64,000 nucleotides of DNA from an uncultured Kiritimatiellota bacterium (GTDB lineage: Bacteria; Verrucomicrobiota; Kiritimatiellia; RFP12; DVOR01): the NCBI GenBank assembly GCA_944389945.1, contig CALXOF010000012.1, forward strand, positions 1-64,000, in the 5' to 3' direction. Below are positions 1 through 8,199 of the stretch, piece after piece. Position 1 is the first letter of the stretch, and the number at the start of each line of letters is the position of its first letter. The notes below the pieces were generated by a model, which was not told where the DNA came from, ran no database searches, and saw only the letters and a list, made by a program, of their open reading frames with translations. A program made the translations under genes and the position numbers.

Positions 1-79
1 TCGACCCGGACCACTATAGGGTCTCGCCCCCGACCACTATAGTGGTTGACCTCGGACCACTATAGGGTCTCAGAAAGCC
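1..79. repeat. Repeat family A, copy 1 (multi-palindrome unit)
   Basis: Copy 1 of a roughly 70-bp unit built from short palindromes: ACCACTATAGTGGT in the centre and GGACCACTATAGGGTCTC on either side. Other copies lie near 18174, 33727, 47686 and 59335. This copy has the same orientation as the one at 59335 and may be cut by the window edge. Confidence 0.85.
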
Positions 80-115
80 CCCTTAGGCGCCCACCTGCCT
101 GAGTGGGAGCCCCGC

Positions 116-364
116 ATGAGTCCCGAGGCCCGCGACGTTCTCCGTCTGGCCCGCCGCATCGCTAAAGCCTCCTATGCCCACCGTACCGAGATGGACATCC
201 TCCGCCCTGAACTCCAGATCCGCCGCTGGGATGCCGGTTGGCACCAACTCAAACCCCTGGCCCAGACCTACCTCCCAACAGACTTTGCCGACTTTCAGTC
301 CGCCTTCCACGCCCTTTCCACCCGCCTCCGTCCCCTCGTCCACACCCTCGCCTTCCTCCGCTGA
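116..364 (+). CDS. Small hypothetical protein (82 aa), possibly a remnant
   Basis: I do not recognise this 82-residue product. Codon choice (CTC, CGC, CCC rich) matches the real genes of the window, and the reading frame starts just after repeat A. The chain is soluble, Arg/Leu/Ala-rich and probably helical, with no signal peptide or membrane segment. No convincing ribosome-binding site precedes the ATG. It could be a genuine small gene or the C-terminal remnant of a larger protein cut off by the repeat. A second ORF on the opposite strand (83-343) is judged a shadow. Confidence 0.4.
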   Translation: MSPEARDVLRLARRIAKASYAHRTEMDILRPELQIRRWDAGWHQLKPLAQTYLPTDFADFQSAFHALSTRLRPLVHTLAFLR

Positions 365-404
365 CCACGGTTGCGTTATGTCTGGGTAAAGGGGCGAGAT
401 GTGC

Positions 405-410
405 TATACT
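405..410 (+). promoter_or_regulatory. Extended -10 promoter (GATGTGCTATACT) for the Hsp70 operon
   Basis: TATACT preceded by TGTGC matches the extended -10 seen before many genes here. No good -35 lies 16-18 bp upstream. The predicted transcript starts near 417, leaving a leader of about 130 nt with a small ORF and a hairpin before the first J-like gene. Confidence 0.6.
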
Positions 411-474
411 CTCCTTGTCGCCGATGCGGCGTGTATTGCTGGCACCACGACCCATAAGGAGAAAGGTGTGTACT

Positions 475-528
475 ATGGCCTATCATGCTACTCAGACAAG
501 TTCTCTTCCATACAGCTCATCGCTGTAA
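475..528 (+). CDS. 17-residue leader peptide ORF
   Basis: ATG at 475 follows AAGGAGAAAGG (456-466), one of the best ribosome-binding sites in the window, and encodes MAYHATQTSSLPYSSSL before TAA. It lies in the leader between the promoter at 405 and the J-like gene at 545. Its last codons and stop overlap the left arm of a 9-bp hairpin whose right arm contains the ATG at 545. A ribosome translating this ORF would therefore open the hairpin. I infer a translational coupling or attenuation role. The peptide is Ser/Thr-rich and has no recognised family. Confidence 0.45.
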   Translation: MAYHATQTSSLPYSSSL

Positions 529-549
529 GCTACTTGGATAAGCGATGAG
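516..549 (+). promoter_or_regulatory. Hairpin sequestering the start codon of the first J-like gene
   Basis: CTCATCGCT (516-524) is perfectly complementary to AGCGATGAG (541-549) across a 16-nt loop. The ATG at 545-547 lies inside the right arm. The leader ORF stop at 526-528 sits just past the left arm, so leader translation and start-codon exposure look coupled. A thermosensor is another possible reading. Confidence 0.45.
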
Positions 550-2266
550 AGATGGCATGGATGACAATAGCTTGAAACACGTATGCACCGCCCGTGTGTA
601 CGTGGACAACCCTTTTCATCTATTGGGGGTGCCTGCGACGGCGACGCCACGTCAGATTCGCCGGCGTATGGAGGACTTGGAGAGTGCCCATGCACTTGGA
701 GGTGCCGCATGGACCCAGGAATTCCGCGGACATTTGTGGGGTGGCGAAGTACCCTCGATTGAGGCGGTACGAGAAGCTTGTGAACGGCTTTCAGATCCCG
801 CTTCGCGTTTGCTGTCGGAGTTTTTCTGGGTGTGGCCCTTGCCGGGACAAGACAAGGCCCAGGAAGCTTTTGCGTGTGGGGACACCCGATACGTACGGAT
901 TATTTGGAAGTCTGTGGCGGAAGGTGAGGGTATTCGACGGGCCATCGCGTGGCACAATCTGGCCATTCTTCACCATTCTGCGGCATTGGCGCTTGAGAAT
1001 GTGGGATGGTTGATGTTGGTCGCCAGGTCGGGCCTGTTGGAGGACCACCTTCGGAAGCTAAAAATCTTTTGGCATGCGGCATTCCACTATTGGGCGCAGG
1101 TGGAGAATGATACATGGAGTTGGACCTATCTGCGCCAACGCGCAGAGGCGCTGGGATATGAGAATGAACGAATCATCGACTTGTTACAAGAGCAATTTCG
1201 GGCATGGCTCTTGGGAGTCACCATGCAGGTCGCTTTGCGCTATATGGACGAGGGGTTGCAGGAATATGCGCTTCGCGTGGCCGAAGAGCCGCGCCGTCAT
1301 GGGCTTGAAGTGGAGATGTCTGTGGCATTGGCCCAAGCATTTGCGAAGCGAGAGCGGCAAGTGGAGGTCTTTATCGCACGGCAGGATGCCCGACTTAACG
1401 AAGATAAAGCGAACGGTAAAACGTGCCTCCTGCAACTCTTAGCGGACTGCGAAGCAATTCGGCAAGCGGTGATTTTGCTTGATGGAGGACGCGGGGAGCT
1501 CCGCGTTCGGATTGATTCGTCGTTGTATTGGGCATGCGAACGCTATCTGGTCGCCTATGGAAACGCGACAGGCATTTGGCAGGATTGCACGGGGTTAAAC
1601 CGACTCTTGGAGGGATTGGCCTGTACCCAGGAGACACGGGCACGTTGGGAAGAAGACGAGGCAATTTTGCAGAGGAACGCAGAGCTCGAGGCGTCGACAG
1701 AGGTCTGCCTATTGTGTGGCCGCCATCATGCCAGGTGTGGTAAGTACTTCTGGGGCGCGACGGTTCTTTTGCATAAAAACGCTCGGAGGTTGCCGACCGG
1801 CCAGATAAAAGGTGAGGTGCGCGAAGTATCGTTCCCATGTTGCAAGGTATGCTACAATCGGCTTCCATTGGCATTGAAAGCAGGGGAACGTGACAAAGAA
1901 CCGGGGCTCTTCCGTGTATGGCCTTCCGGACCGGCGGAGGAATGTTCCGGCAAGGCGATGCGGCGGCGTCTGAAGGATTTCCCGCCAATCGCGGCGTTGT
2001 TGCGCGACGGCTGGCTCCTAGAAGAGATACCGACCGATGACACACCAATCCAATCGCCTACGCCCCCACAAGATGGGAAGCCAACACCGCCAAAGGAGAC
2101 GCGGCAAGATGGAAGTATCTTGTCTCAGGTGATTCTGAATATACTCGTTTTCTTTGCTGTCCTCTTCGTGTCACTTTTGTTGATGCGTGGATGCGAGTCG
2201 GTATTAGAAAAATTTGAGACTTCACCACAGGAAGATCTTATCTCGAACGAATCAATAATGTGGTGA
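545..2266 (+). CDS. J-like, zinc-ribbon, tail-anchored protein 1 (573 aa)
   Basis: Probable co-chaperone-like partner of the Hsp70 at 4367. Residues about 20-95 resemble a J domain: a helix-I-like NPFHLLGVPATATPRQI segment and a final SIEAVREACERLSDPASRL segment typical of J-domain helix III. The HPD tripeptide that stimulates Hsp70 ATPase is absent. A long helical middle follows. Cys pairs near residues 387 (CLLC) and 432 (CKVC) suggest a zinc ribbon, and a hydrophobic stretch near 526-556 suggests a C-terminal membrane anchor, leaving most of the protein in the cytoplasm. A paralogue of the same architecture follows at 2327. The start could also be the ATG at 557. The family is inferred by pattern only. 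Confidence 0.6.
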   Translation: MRDGMDDNSLKHVCTARVYVDNPFHLLGVPATATPRQIRRRMEDLESAHALGGAAWTQEFRGHLWGGEVPSIEAVREACERLSDPASRLLSEFFWVWPLPGQDKAQEAFACGDTRYVRIIWKSVAEGEGIRRAIAWHNLAILHHSAALALENVGWLMLVARSGLLEDHLRKLKIFWHAAFHYWAQVENDTWSWTYLRQRAEALGYENERIIDLLQEQFRAWLLGVTMQVALRYMDEGLQEYALRVAEEPRRHGLEVEMSVALAQAFAKRERQVEVFIARQDARLNEDKANGKTCLLQLLADCEAIRQAVILLDGGRGELRVRIDSSLYWACERYLVAYGNATGIWQDCTGLNRLLEGLACTQETRARWEEDEAILQRNAELEASTEVCLLCGRHHARCGKYFWGATVLLHKNARRLPTGQIKGEVREVSFPCCKVCYNRLPLALKAGERDKEPGLFRVWPSGPAEECSGKAMRRRLKDFPPIAALLRDGWLLEEIPTDDTPIQSPTPPQDGKPTPPKETRQDGSILSQVILNILVFFAVLFVSLLLMRGCESVLEKFETSPQEDLISNESIMW

Positions 2267-2295
2267 AGGCGTGTGTAAAGGTTGGGGGATTGTGG

Positions 2296-2301
2296 TATGA
2301 T
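2296..2301 (+). promoter_or_regulatory. Extended -10 promoter (TTGTGGTATGAT) before the second J-like gene
   Basis: TATGAT preceded by TTGTGG lies 26 bp upstream of the ATG at 2327 and matches the local extended -10 pattern. It would give the downstream four genes a second, internal transcription start without the regulated leader. Confidence 0.5.
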
Positions 2302-2326
2302 TGACATGTAACGTTGGAGCAGTGAC

Positions 2327-3832
2327 ATGGGAGCGAGACCCGAACAAGACGCGTTAATGCGGATGTGCACGGAGACCGTGTACGCGGACAATCCGTTTCA
2401 TTTGCTGGGATTGCCGACAACGGCAACGCCGCGGCAGATTCGCCGGCGCAGAGAGGATTTGGAGGGTGCACGAGAGCTGGGGCAGTCCGCTTGGGAAGAA
2501 GCGTTTCACCACCTCTTGGGTAATCGTCCGACACCGAACGAAGAGGATGTGGAGGAGGCCTTCGCGAAGTTGGAGGACCCAGAGTCGCGCTTGTTGGCGG
2601 AGTTCTTCTGGATGTGGCCGCTGGGTGAGGAAGACCCGGCGCTGAAAGCATTACAGGAACGTCACAGTGGCGCGGCGTTCGATGCTTGGGAACGAGCGGC
2701 GCTGGGATTCGGACGGTCGCGTCCCATCGCGCAGCACAACCTCGCCGTGGCCTATCAGATGTACGCAATTGACGCGGAAACACAAGCGATTGACTATGAG
2801 GGGACAATCCCAGAAGACTTCGCGCGAACAATGCGTGAATATTGGGAGAAGGCGTTCCTCTATTGGGAAGAATTGGCGGACAATGATGACTTTTGGGAGC
2901 TCTTTGAGGCCCGGATGCGGGAGTTTGACGACCCGCGTTTGACCGGAGGCTTTATCCGCCGTCTGCGCCAAGAGTTCCCCGTTGCGTTCGACAACATCAA
3001 CTTGGCATTGGCAGTCCGCTACGTCAAGGCCGGGAAACTCTCTGAGGCTCGTCGTCATGTAGATTATATGCGCCGCACGATGAGTGGGCTTGACGATGTG
3101 GAGCAGAACTTCTCCGCGCTTTTCGCTCCCATCGAAAAGCGTCTGAATTTGTTGGTTGACCAATACGATGAGAAAGTACAAGAAGACCCGCTCAACGGAA
3201 AACAATGCTTCTTGGACTTAGTGAACCAAGCAGACGGTTTCACCGACCTCGCCAATGGTCTCCTCGAGGATGACAATTCTATTCGACTTCGCCTTTTGTC
3301 CACCATCTTCAAGGCTTGTAACCGATGCCTGATTGCCTATGGCAACAGATCTAAGACGTGGGCGGAGTGTGCAACGTTAAATGAACGCCTGAAACCTTTT
3401 GCATGCACGAAGCAATTGCAGGAGTTATACGTCAAGAACTCTGCAATTTTGCATAGCAATGTGCAAGCGGATGAAGAACAGAACACGTGTTGGAAGTGCA
3501 AACGAAAAATCTCGGAGGTCGGGCCTCTACATACTTGTGAAGTGCGTATGTATGGGAATATTCAGCCAAGTCCCTTGTCGAATTTCTTTGAGCCAAGCGT
3601 GACCTATTCCAAATGTGTCGTTAAAATCCCACTTTGTCGAGATTGTTGGATCGTATGGCCATGGGAAAAACGAGCCTATCCAGAAGTCAAACGATTGCTC
3701 GCACAAGGGTGGCGTATCGGAGAACGCCCCACAGACGCGGAAGTACGCAGTAATGCTTCCGCAGGGTGTCTATTGCCGTTGATGCTGATGTTGTTGGTTG
3801 GTTTGATTGCAGGTTGCACCGCGTTGGCGTAA
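2327..3832 (+). CDS. J-like, zinc-ribbon, tail-anchored protein 2 (501 aa)
   Basis: Paralogue of the gene at 545. Both carry NPFHLLG near the N-terminus, TATPRQIRRR, an SRLLAEFFWMWP-like end to the J-like region, and AYGN- and CT-containing motifs in the helical middle. Here too the HPD motif is missing. Cys pairs CWKC (about residue 387) and CRDC (about 438) suggest a zinc ribbon. The last 25 residues form a hydrophobic tail anchor. The ATG follows GGAG at 8-bp spacing. It probably works with the GrpE-like and Hsp70 products that follow directly. The two copies may form a heteromeric membrane platform, which is inference. No enzyme motif is visible. Confidence 0.6.
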   Translation: MGARPEQDALMRMCTETVYADNPFHLLGLPTTATPRQIRRRREDLEGARELGQSAWEEAFHHLLGNRPTPNEEDVEEAFAKLEDPESRLLAEFFWMWPLGEEDPALKALQERHSGAAFDAWERAALGFGRSRPIAQHNLAVAYQMYAIDAETQAIDYEGTIPEDFARTMREYWEKAFLYWEELADNDDFWELFEARMREFDDPRLTGGFIRRLRQEFPVAFDNINLALAVRYVKAGKLSEARRHVDYMRRTMSGLDDVEQNFSALFAPIEKRLNLLVDQYDEKVQEDPLNGKQCFLDLVNQADGFTDLANGLLEDDNSIRLRLLSTIFKACNRCLIAYGNRSKTWAECATLNERLKPFACTKQLQELYVKNSAILHSNVQADEEQNTCWKCKRKISEVGPLHTCEVRMYGNIQPSPLSNFFEPSVTYSKCVVKIPLCRDCWIVWPWEKRAYPEVKRLLAQGWRIGERPTDAEVRSNASAGCLLPLMLMLLVGLIAGCTALA

Positions 3833-3849
3833 GACGGGAAGGAATGCAA

Positions 3850-4386
3850 ATGAATTGGAGCAGAAAGATGAGACGGAAACACGGGCGGGAGTCGACACGA
3901 AAACTGGTAGATTCACGGTCGGTGCTGGCGTTTGACGTGAGGCAAGTACCGAAGGCGCGACCGGAGATGCCGAAATTGACACCGGAGGAGCGCCAACTGA
4001 CGAAGCTTTACGCGACGTTCGCCACGAATGTGTGGCGACTGAAGCGACAGATTCTGGACGCGGAAACGGGCGAACCGAAAGAAGGTTTTGAGCGGGTGGC
4101 ACGCTACGTGACCTCGATGGAGGGTGCGTTGGAAGATGCCCACGTGAAAACCGTTGATTACGATGGGCGCCCTTATGACGAGGGTGACGCGGTGAAAGTG
4201 ATCACCTTTGAGTCACGCGCGGACTTGAAGCGCGATGAGTATGTGGAAACCTTGTTGCCGACCGTCCAGTGGACGAACGCAGAAGGGAAGATGACGTTGT
4301 TGCAGATGGCGGAGGTTGTCGTCGGACAAGCCCCGCAGAAAGAGGATGAGCAGAAGGAGCAGGACAATGGCACGGAGCACGATTGA
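3850..4386 (+). CDS. GrpE-like nucleotide exchange factor candidate (178 aa)
   Basis: Probably the exchange factor that releases ADP from the neighbouring Hsp70. The basic N-terminus is followed by a helical region (about 50-110). The C-terminal part contains a DYDGRPYDEGDAVKV segment, then EYVETLLPTVQW and LLQMAEVVVG. That order resembles the beta-wing end of GrpE (a GxxYD turn, a VEV strand, an ETxxPTV turn, an AxVVVG strand). Similarity is by eye only and the coiled coil is shorter than in standard GrpE. I chose ATG 3850 because GGGAAGGA lies 7 bp upstream; an in-frame ATG six bases earlier is too close. The end overlaps the Hsp70 start by 20 bp, so translation is coupled. Confidence 0.55.
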   Translation: MNWSRKMRRKHGRESTRKLVDSRSVLAFDVRQVPKARPEMPKLTPEERQLTKLYATFATNVWRLKRQILDAETGEPKEGFERVARYVTSMEGALEDAHVKTVDYDGRPYDEGDAVKVITFESRADLKRDEYVETLLPTVQWTNAEGKMTLLQMAEVVVGQAPQKEDEQKEQDNGTEHD

Positions 4387-6862
4387 TTTTGGCATCGACT
4401 TGGGGACGACGAACAGCGCCATTGCGGTGCTGAAGGGTGTCCGCCCTGAGGTCATCAAGAACAACTTGGACGCTGATATCACGCCCTCGGCGGTGTATCT
4501 GAACAAGGCCGGAAACGTCACAGTGGGGGCGAGGGCCAAGAATAAGCTGGAGGAAGAACGCTCGGCGGAGGACGCGTACATCGAGTTCAAGCGGCGGATG
4601 GGGACGGACGCGGACTATCTTTTCCGAACATCCGGTCTGCGCAAGACTCCTGAAGAACTCTCGGCCGAGATTCTGAAGAGTTTGCGCGGGAACGTCTTGC
4701 AGCGTTTGGACGAGGACATCTCCGCAGCGGTGATTACCATCCCGGCAGCCTTCGCGCAACGGCAATGCGTGGCGACGAAACGCGCAGCGGAACTAGCGGG
4801 ATTCACGCAGTGCCCGCTCTTGCAAGAGCCGGTCGCCGCCTCACTGGCCTATGGTTTCCAAGCGGATACGGCCAAGCGCTCGTTTTGGATGGTCTTTGAC
4901 TTCGGCGGCGGCACGTTCGACGCGGCCGTTATGAAGGCCGAGGACGGCGACATCCAAGTGGTGAACCACGGTGGCGACAACTTCCTGGGTGGCGCGGACA
5001 TCGATTGGGCCATCATCGAGACGTACATCATTCCGCAGTTGCAGGATTCCTATAACCTGCCGGACTTCCGGCGCGGGAACCTGCGTTGGCGCGCGGCCCT
5101 CGCTAAACTCAAACGTGCCGTGGAAATGGCTAAGATTGACCTCTCCCGGGCACCGTCCGCCGCCCTGGACGGGTGCGTCTTTGAAGATGAGGACGGTGAA
5201 GAGGTCGACCTGGAAGGGTTTGAGCTGACACAAGCACAGGTGAAACGCGTGGCCGAGCCGCTCATCCTGCGTGCGGCGGACAAATGCCGGGCCGTCTTGG
5301 CAGAGAAACACCTGTCGCCATCGGCCATTGAACGTGTGTTGTTGGTGGGCGGCCCGACCCTTGCGCCTTACTTCCGTGAGACGTTGGGAGAAGCGTTGGG
5401 AATCCCATTGGACCATAGCGTGGACCCGCTGACGGTGGTGGCCCAGGGCGCGGCCATCTTTGCCGGGACACAACGGATTGAGCGTGGCCTTCGCGCAAGT
5501 GCGACCGCGGCTCCCATGGGAGCCTACAAGGTAACGTTAAACTATTCGCCCATCGGCCCGGACGATGACCCCGCCGTGACCGGCGAGGTCGCCATGCCCA
5601 CCGGTGGCGTGCCTACGGAGGGGCTTCGCATCGCCTTTGTCAACCGGAACACGCGATGGTCGAGCGGGGAAATCCCGCTCAATGCGGAGGGTAAGTTCCG
5701 CCTCCGTCTGCGCGCCGTGCCGGGGGAGCAAAACATCTTTGACATCACATTGCGTGATTCCATCGGCAATGCGTTGCCCACGGACGTCAAGGAAATCGCC
5801 TACACCGTCGGCGCGACCATCAAGGCGCAGATTACGTGCAACGACATCTCCGTGGAACTGAGCGGAAACGCGGTCAAACTGGCAGTCCCCAAAGGTACCG
5901 CCTATCCCTTCAAAAAGTCCGTCCGTGGCGTGATCACCAACGTCGCCCTCAAACGTGGCGAGCCTGGGCAAGTCACGATTCCTATTCTGGAAGCCATCAA
6001 TGGAAACGCCGGCACCAAAGGCGACCACAACATCAAGTTGGGCGATTTGGTCATCAAGTCCGAAGACATTCGCCGCGATCTACCGTTGGGCAGTGATTTG
6101 GAATTGACCCTCACAGCCAAAGAACCGGGTTCCATCAACGCCACGGCATACGTCGAGCTCTTGGACGAGACCTTCTCCGTGACGCTCCGCTATGACCGTG
6201 AATCCATCAGCGAAGAAGAGCTATGGAAGGAGGCAGAACGCGAAAAGGCGCGTATCCCAAAGGTATTGGAAAAGGCCGGAGACCTCGTTGACGCGGAAAC
6301 CCGGCAGAAACTGGAAACGTTGCCGCAGGAACTCGATGGCTTGTGGCGCGGCATTGAAGACCCCGCCGAGGCTCAGAAGATTCAGCAACGCATCATCGAA
6401 TTGCGCATCATAATCGATGAGGTGGAGGATACCGTGGAAATCCCGGCGAAACTGCATCTCATCGAGATTCGCCTGGATGCCATCGACAAGCAGACCGGCC
6501 ACATGACCGCCGGGCAGATGACCGCCGCTGACGAATTGCGTCGCCGCTATGAGGAGCAGAAATCCAAGCGTGACCCCGCCGCCATTGAGGCACTCAACGA
6601 AGAGGTGGGGGCGTTACTCTTCGATATCTACTCCGAGTTGCCGGAATATTGGAAGGGATTCCTTGGCCACCTGTATGGGAAGCGTGAACAGATGTCAGAC
6701 CAACGCGAAGCCGACCTGCTCTTCGCGCAAGGGGCTCGTGCAACCGAGCGCGACGACATCGAGGCCATGCGCAAAACCGTTATCCGTTTGTTGGACCTGC
6801 TTCCGCCTGAAGCACGAGAAAACGCCCAACGCGGCCACAATTCCGGAATCACCATGCTATGA
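4367..6862 (+). CDS. Hsp70 (DnaK-family) chaperone with extra beta domain (831 aa)
   Basis: ATP-driven chaperone. The nucleotide-binding domain (about 1-370) is intact: GIDLGTTNSAIAV near the N-terminus, an IPAAF...R strand, EPVAASLAYG, FDFGGGTFD (about 178), and VLLVGGPTLAP. Between this domain and a substrate-binding-like beta region (about 505-620, with DLPLGSDLELTLTAKEPG) lies an extra beta-rich segment of roughly 110 residues. The C-terminal 200 residues are helical and charged. The family norm is about 610-640 residues, so this is much longer, and it lacks the typical DnaK C-terminal tail. The ATG at 4367 has AAGGAG at 7 bp. It overlaps the GrpE-like gene by 20 bp and the TPR gene by 4 bp. 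A housekeeping dnaK presumably exists elsewhere; this looks like a dedicated machine. Confidence 0.9.
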   Translation: MARSTIDFGIDLGTTNSAIAVLKGVRPEVIKNNLDADITPSAVYLNKAGNVTVGARAKNKLEEERSAEDAYIEFKRRMGTDADYLFRTSGLRKTPEELSAEILKSLRGNVLQRLDEDISAAVITIPAAFAQRQCVATKRAAELAGFTQCPLLQEPVAASLAYGFQADTAKRSFWMVFDFGGGTFDAAVMKAEDGDIQVVNHGGDNFLGGADIDWAIIETYIIPQLQDSYNLPDFRRGNLRWRAALAKLKRAVEMAKIDLSRAPSAALDGCVFEDEDGEEVDLEGFELTQAQVKRVAEPLILRAADKCRAVLAEKHLSPSAIERVLLVGGPTLAPYFRETLGEALGIPLDHSVDPLTVVAQGAAIFAGTQRIERGLRASATAAPMGAYKVTLNYSPIGPDDDPAVTGEVAMPTGGVPTEGLRIAFVNRNTRWSSGEIPLNAEGKFRLRLRAVPGEQNIFDITLRDSIGNALPTDVKEIAYTVGATIKAQITCNDISVELSGNAVKLAVPKGTAYPFKKSVRGVITNVALKRGEPGQVTIPILEAINGNAGTKGDHNIKLGDLVIKSEDIRRDLPLGSDLELTLTAKEPGSINATAYVELLDETFSVTLRYDRESISEEELWKEAEREKARIPKVLEKAGDLVDAETRQKLETLPQELDGLWRGIEDPAEAQKIQQRIIELRIIIDEVEDTVEIPAKLHLIEIRLDAIDKQTGHMTAGQMTAADELRRRYEEQKSKRDPAAIEALNEEVGALLFDIYSELPEYWKGFLGHLYGKREQMSDQREADLLFAQGARATERDDIEAMRKTVIRLLDLLPPEARENAQRGHNSGITML

Positions 6863-7539
6863 CAGAGGAATCCGCAATTTTACGGGCCTATGGATTGGCC
6901 ACGCAAGGCAAGACCGAAGAGGCCGAACGCTTGCTCGGTAGCGTGAAAACCACAGCGGCCAAAGATTTGTTGGCGCGCATTCGTTTCGACTCCGGCGATG
7001 AAGCCGCCGCAAAACGTCTCTGGGAAGAGGTCCTCGAGGAAAACCCCGACCATGCCGGGGCCAAAGCCGCGCTGGCTTGCATCGGCAAACCGCGTGAGGT
7101 GGTCGATGAAGCTTGCTGGCGATTTCGTTGGACCTTTCTTTCCCTTTTGGTGGGTGTCGCAGTGGTTTTCCTACTCGCCGGCGTGCTCGTTGGACGGGAC
7201 TGGAAGTCGGCAAACAACCAACCAACAATCCCCACAGAGACTCCGCAGACCACCTTGCCTTCGCCGACCACTTCGCCAAATCCAGAACTTCAGTTTACGC
7301 TGCCAATGTCAAACGCAGACTTTCTCGTTCAGAAAGCCGCGTTCTGGGACAGTGTACCGCCGAGGGCAAAAGTCGTTTTGTCAGGCGGCCCGAGTGGCGA
7401 AGCTCCTTTACGCCAACGCCGTCTTGCCGTGGTGGCAGATTTGTTGGTTGAAGAATATCACCTGACAACCTGGGACCAACTTCTGATTGATCTCTCACCG
7501 AAAGAGGATGACGCATATCGTCTGCAAGTCCTCCTCTAG
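6859..7539 (+). CDS. TPR-like single-pass membrane protein (226 aa)
   Basis: Last gene of the Hsp70 operon, starting in an ATGA overlap with it. The N-terminal 75 residues form helical pairs of TPR/Sel1 type (AYGLATQGKTEEAERLL, FDSGDEAAAKRLWEEVLEENPDHAGAKAAL). One membrane segment covers about 92-112. A Pro/Thr-rich linker (about 115-145) leads to a C-terminal domain with KVVLSGGPSGE...RQRRLAVVADLLVEEYHL, which loosely recalls OmpA-like peptidoglycan-binding folds but lacks their clear signature. By topology the TPR side would be cytoplasmic with the Hsp70, and the C-domain periplasmic. Possible role: coupling the chaperone to the envelope (inference). Confidence 0.6.
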   Translation: MTEESAILRAYGLATQGKTEEAERLLGSVKTTAAKDLLARIRFDSGDEAAAKRLWEEVLEENPDHAGAKAALACIGKPREVVDEACWRFRWTFLSLLVGVAVVFLLAGVLVGRDWKSANNQPTIPTETPQTTLPSPTTSPNPELQFTLPMSNADFLVQKAAFWDSVPPRAKVVLSGGPSGEAPLRQRRLAVVADLLVEEYHLTTWDQLLIDLSPKEDDAYRLQVLL

Positions 7540-7735
7540 TGTCCGGGGAACTTTCTCGCAAAGCCGGCGCCTATACGCCGCCTTCTACGCTAGTTTCCAC
7601 TTTTGAACGCCCCTTCAGGGGCACGATAACGTGGGAATTCTAAGCGCGGCGCGACCACCGTGAGCAATGGAGCTCGCAGCGTTTCCACACCAGACCGTCT
7701 TTGCGGTTCTCTCTCATTTTCCCCAAACAGGATTG
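7539..7735. repeat. Degenerate TIR-bounded intergenic element (family B)
   Basis: It begins TAGTGTCCGGGGAAC and ends TTTTCCCCAAACAGGATTG, degenerate forms of the CAATACTGTCCGGGGAAA inverted ends found elsewhere. The interior (about 7605-7710) is a reverse-oriented, diverged copy of the block seen at 28160, 28625 and 33877. Confidence 0.5.
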
Positions 7736-7744
7736 AATGGAGAC
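7715..7744. repeat. 30-bp imperfect direct repeat, left copy
   Basis: CATTTTCCCC, four variable bases, then AGGATTGAATGGAGAC. The same arrangement recurs at 9754-9783 (26 of 30 identical). I read the first 21 bp as the right end of a TIR-bounded element and the last nine bases, AATGGAGAC, as a target-site duplication. Confidence 0.6.
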
Positions 7745-7832
7745 ACAATAGTGTCCGGAGAAAGTTTAGGATACTGTGCAGTACTTGTAATTGAGGATAT
7801 ACTAGCGCATTCCCAAACGGTGAGTAGTTCTC

Positions 7833-7927
7833 CAAATGACAGGCCTTAAAGATGACGTATCTTACTACAAGCAATGGAATTGTCTTTGATTTAGAAAAGA
7901 CAAATGACAGGTCTTTGGCAAGGGTGC
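7833..7927. repeat. Repeat family F, copy 1 (paired CAAATGACAGG motif)
   Basis: Two direct copies of CAAATGACAGG(T/C)C, 68 bp apart, with a conserved spacer containing TTGATTTAG and ending TTTGGCAAGGGTG. The reverse complement of the whole block recurs at 28382-28477. Confidence 0.6.
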
Positions 7928-8014
7928 GTGGTGTGATTCACTGCGATTGGCCGGAGACACCCGGTTTGGATGAGGACCCTCTCTCATATTATTAGTAAGT
8001 AAGGGGGAGGTGCG

Positions 8015-8071
8015 ATGGCCAAGGGCTTTTCGCACCAGTGTCACCGGCGAAGGCTGGTGTTTTTGCCCTAA
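8015..8071 (+). CDS. Possible 18-residue micro-ORF with strong RBS
   Basis: ATG follows AAGGGGGAGG and encodes MAKGFSHQCHRRRLVFLP before TAA. A terminator-like hairpin (8033-8064) lies inside it, so this may be a leader-peptide and attenuator remnant or coincidence. No protein family recognised. Confidence 0.2.
   Translation: MAKGFSHQCHRRRLVFLP
8033..8064 (+). terminator. Terminator-like hairpin
   Basis: CACCAG (8033-8038) pairs with CTGGTG (8054-8059), followed by a T run. The loop is large (15 nt), so strength is uncertain. Confidence 0.4.
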
Positions 8072-8199
8072 GCACCACGGCTTCCCGCGAAGACATGCGT
8101 GCTCCGATGGTGTGCCCAGCTGATTAGTAGATTGGCTGATTGGCATTCTGGGAGAGCTTTCGCCTCATGCCCTTACGTCGCTCTTAAATCGACCGGTGT

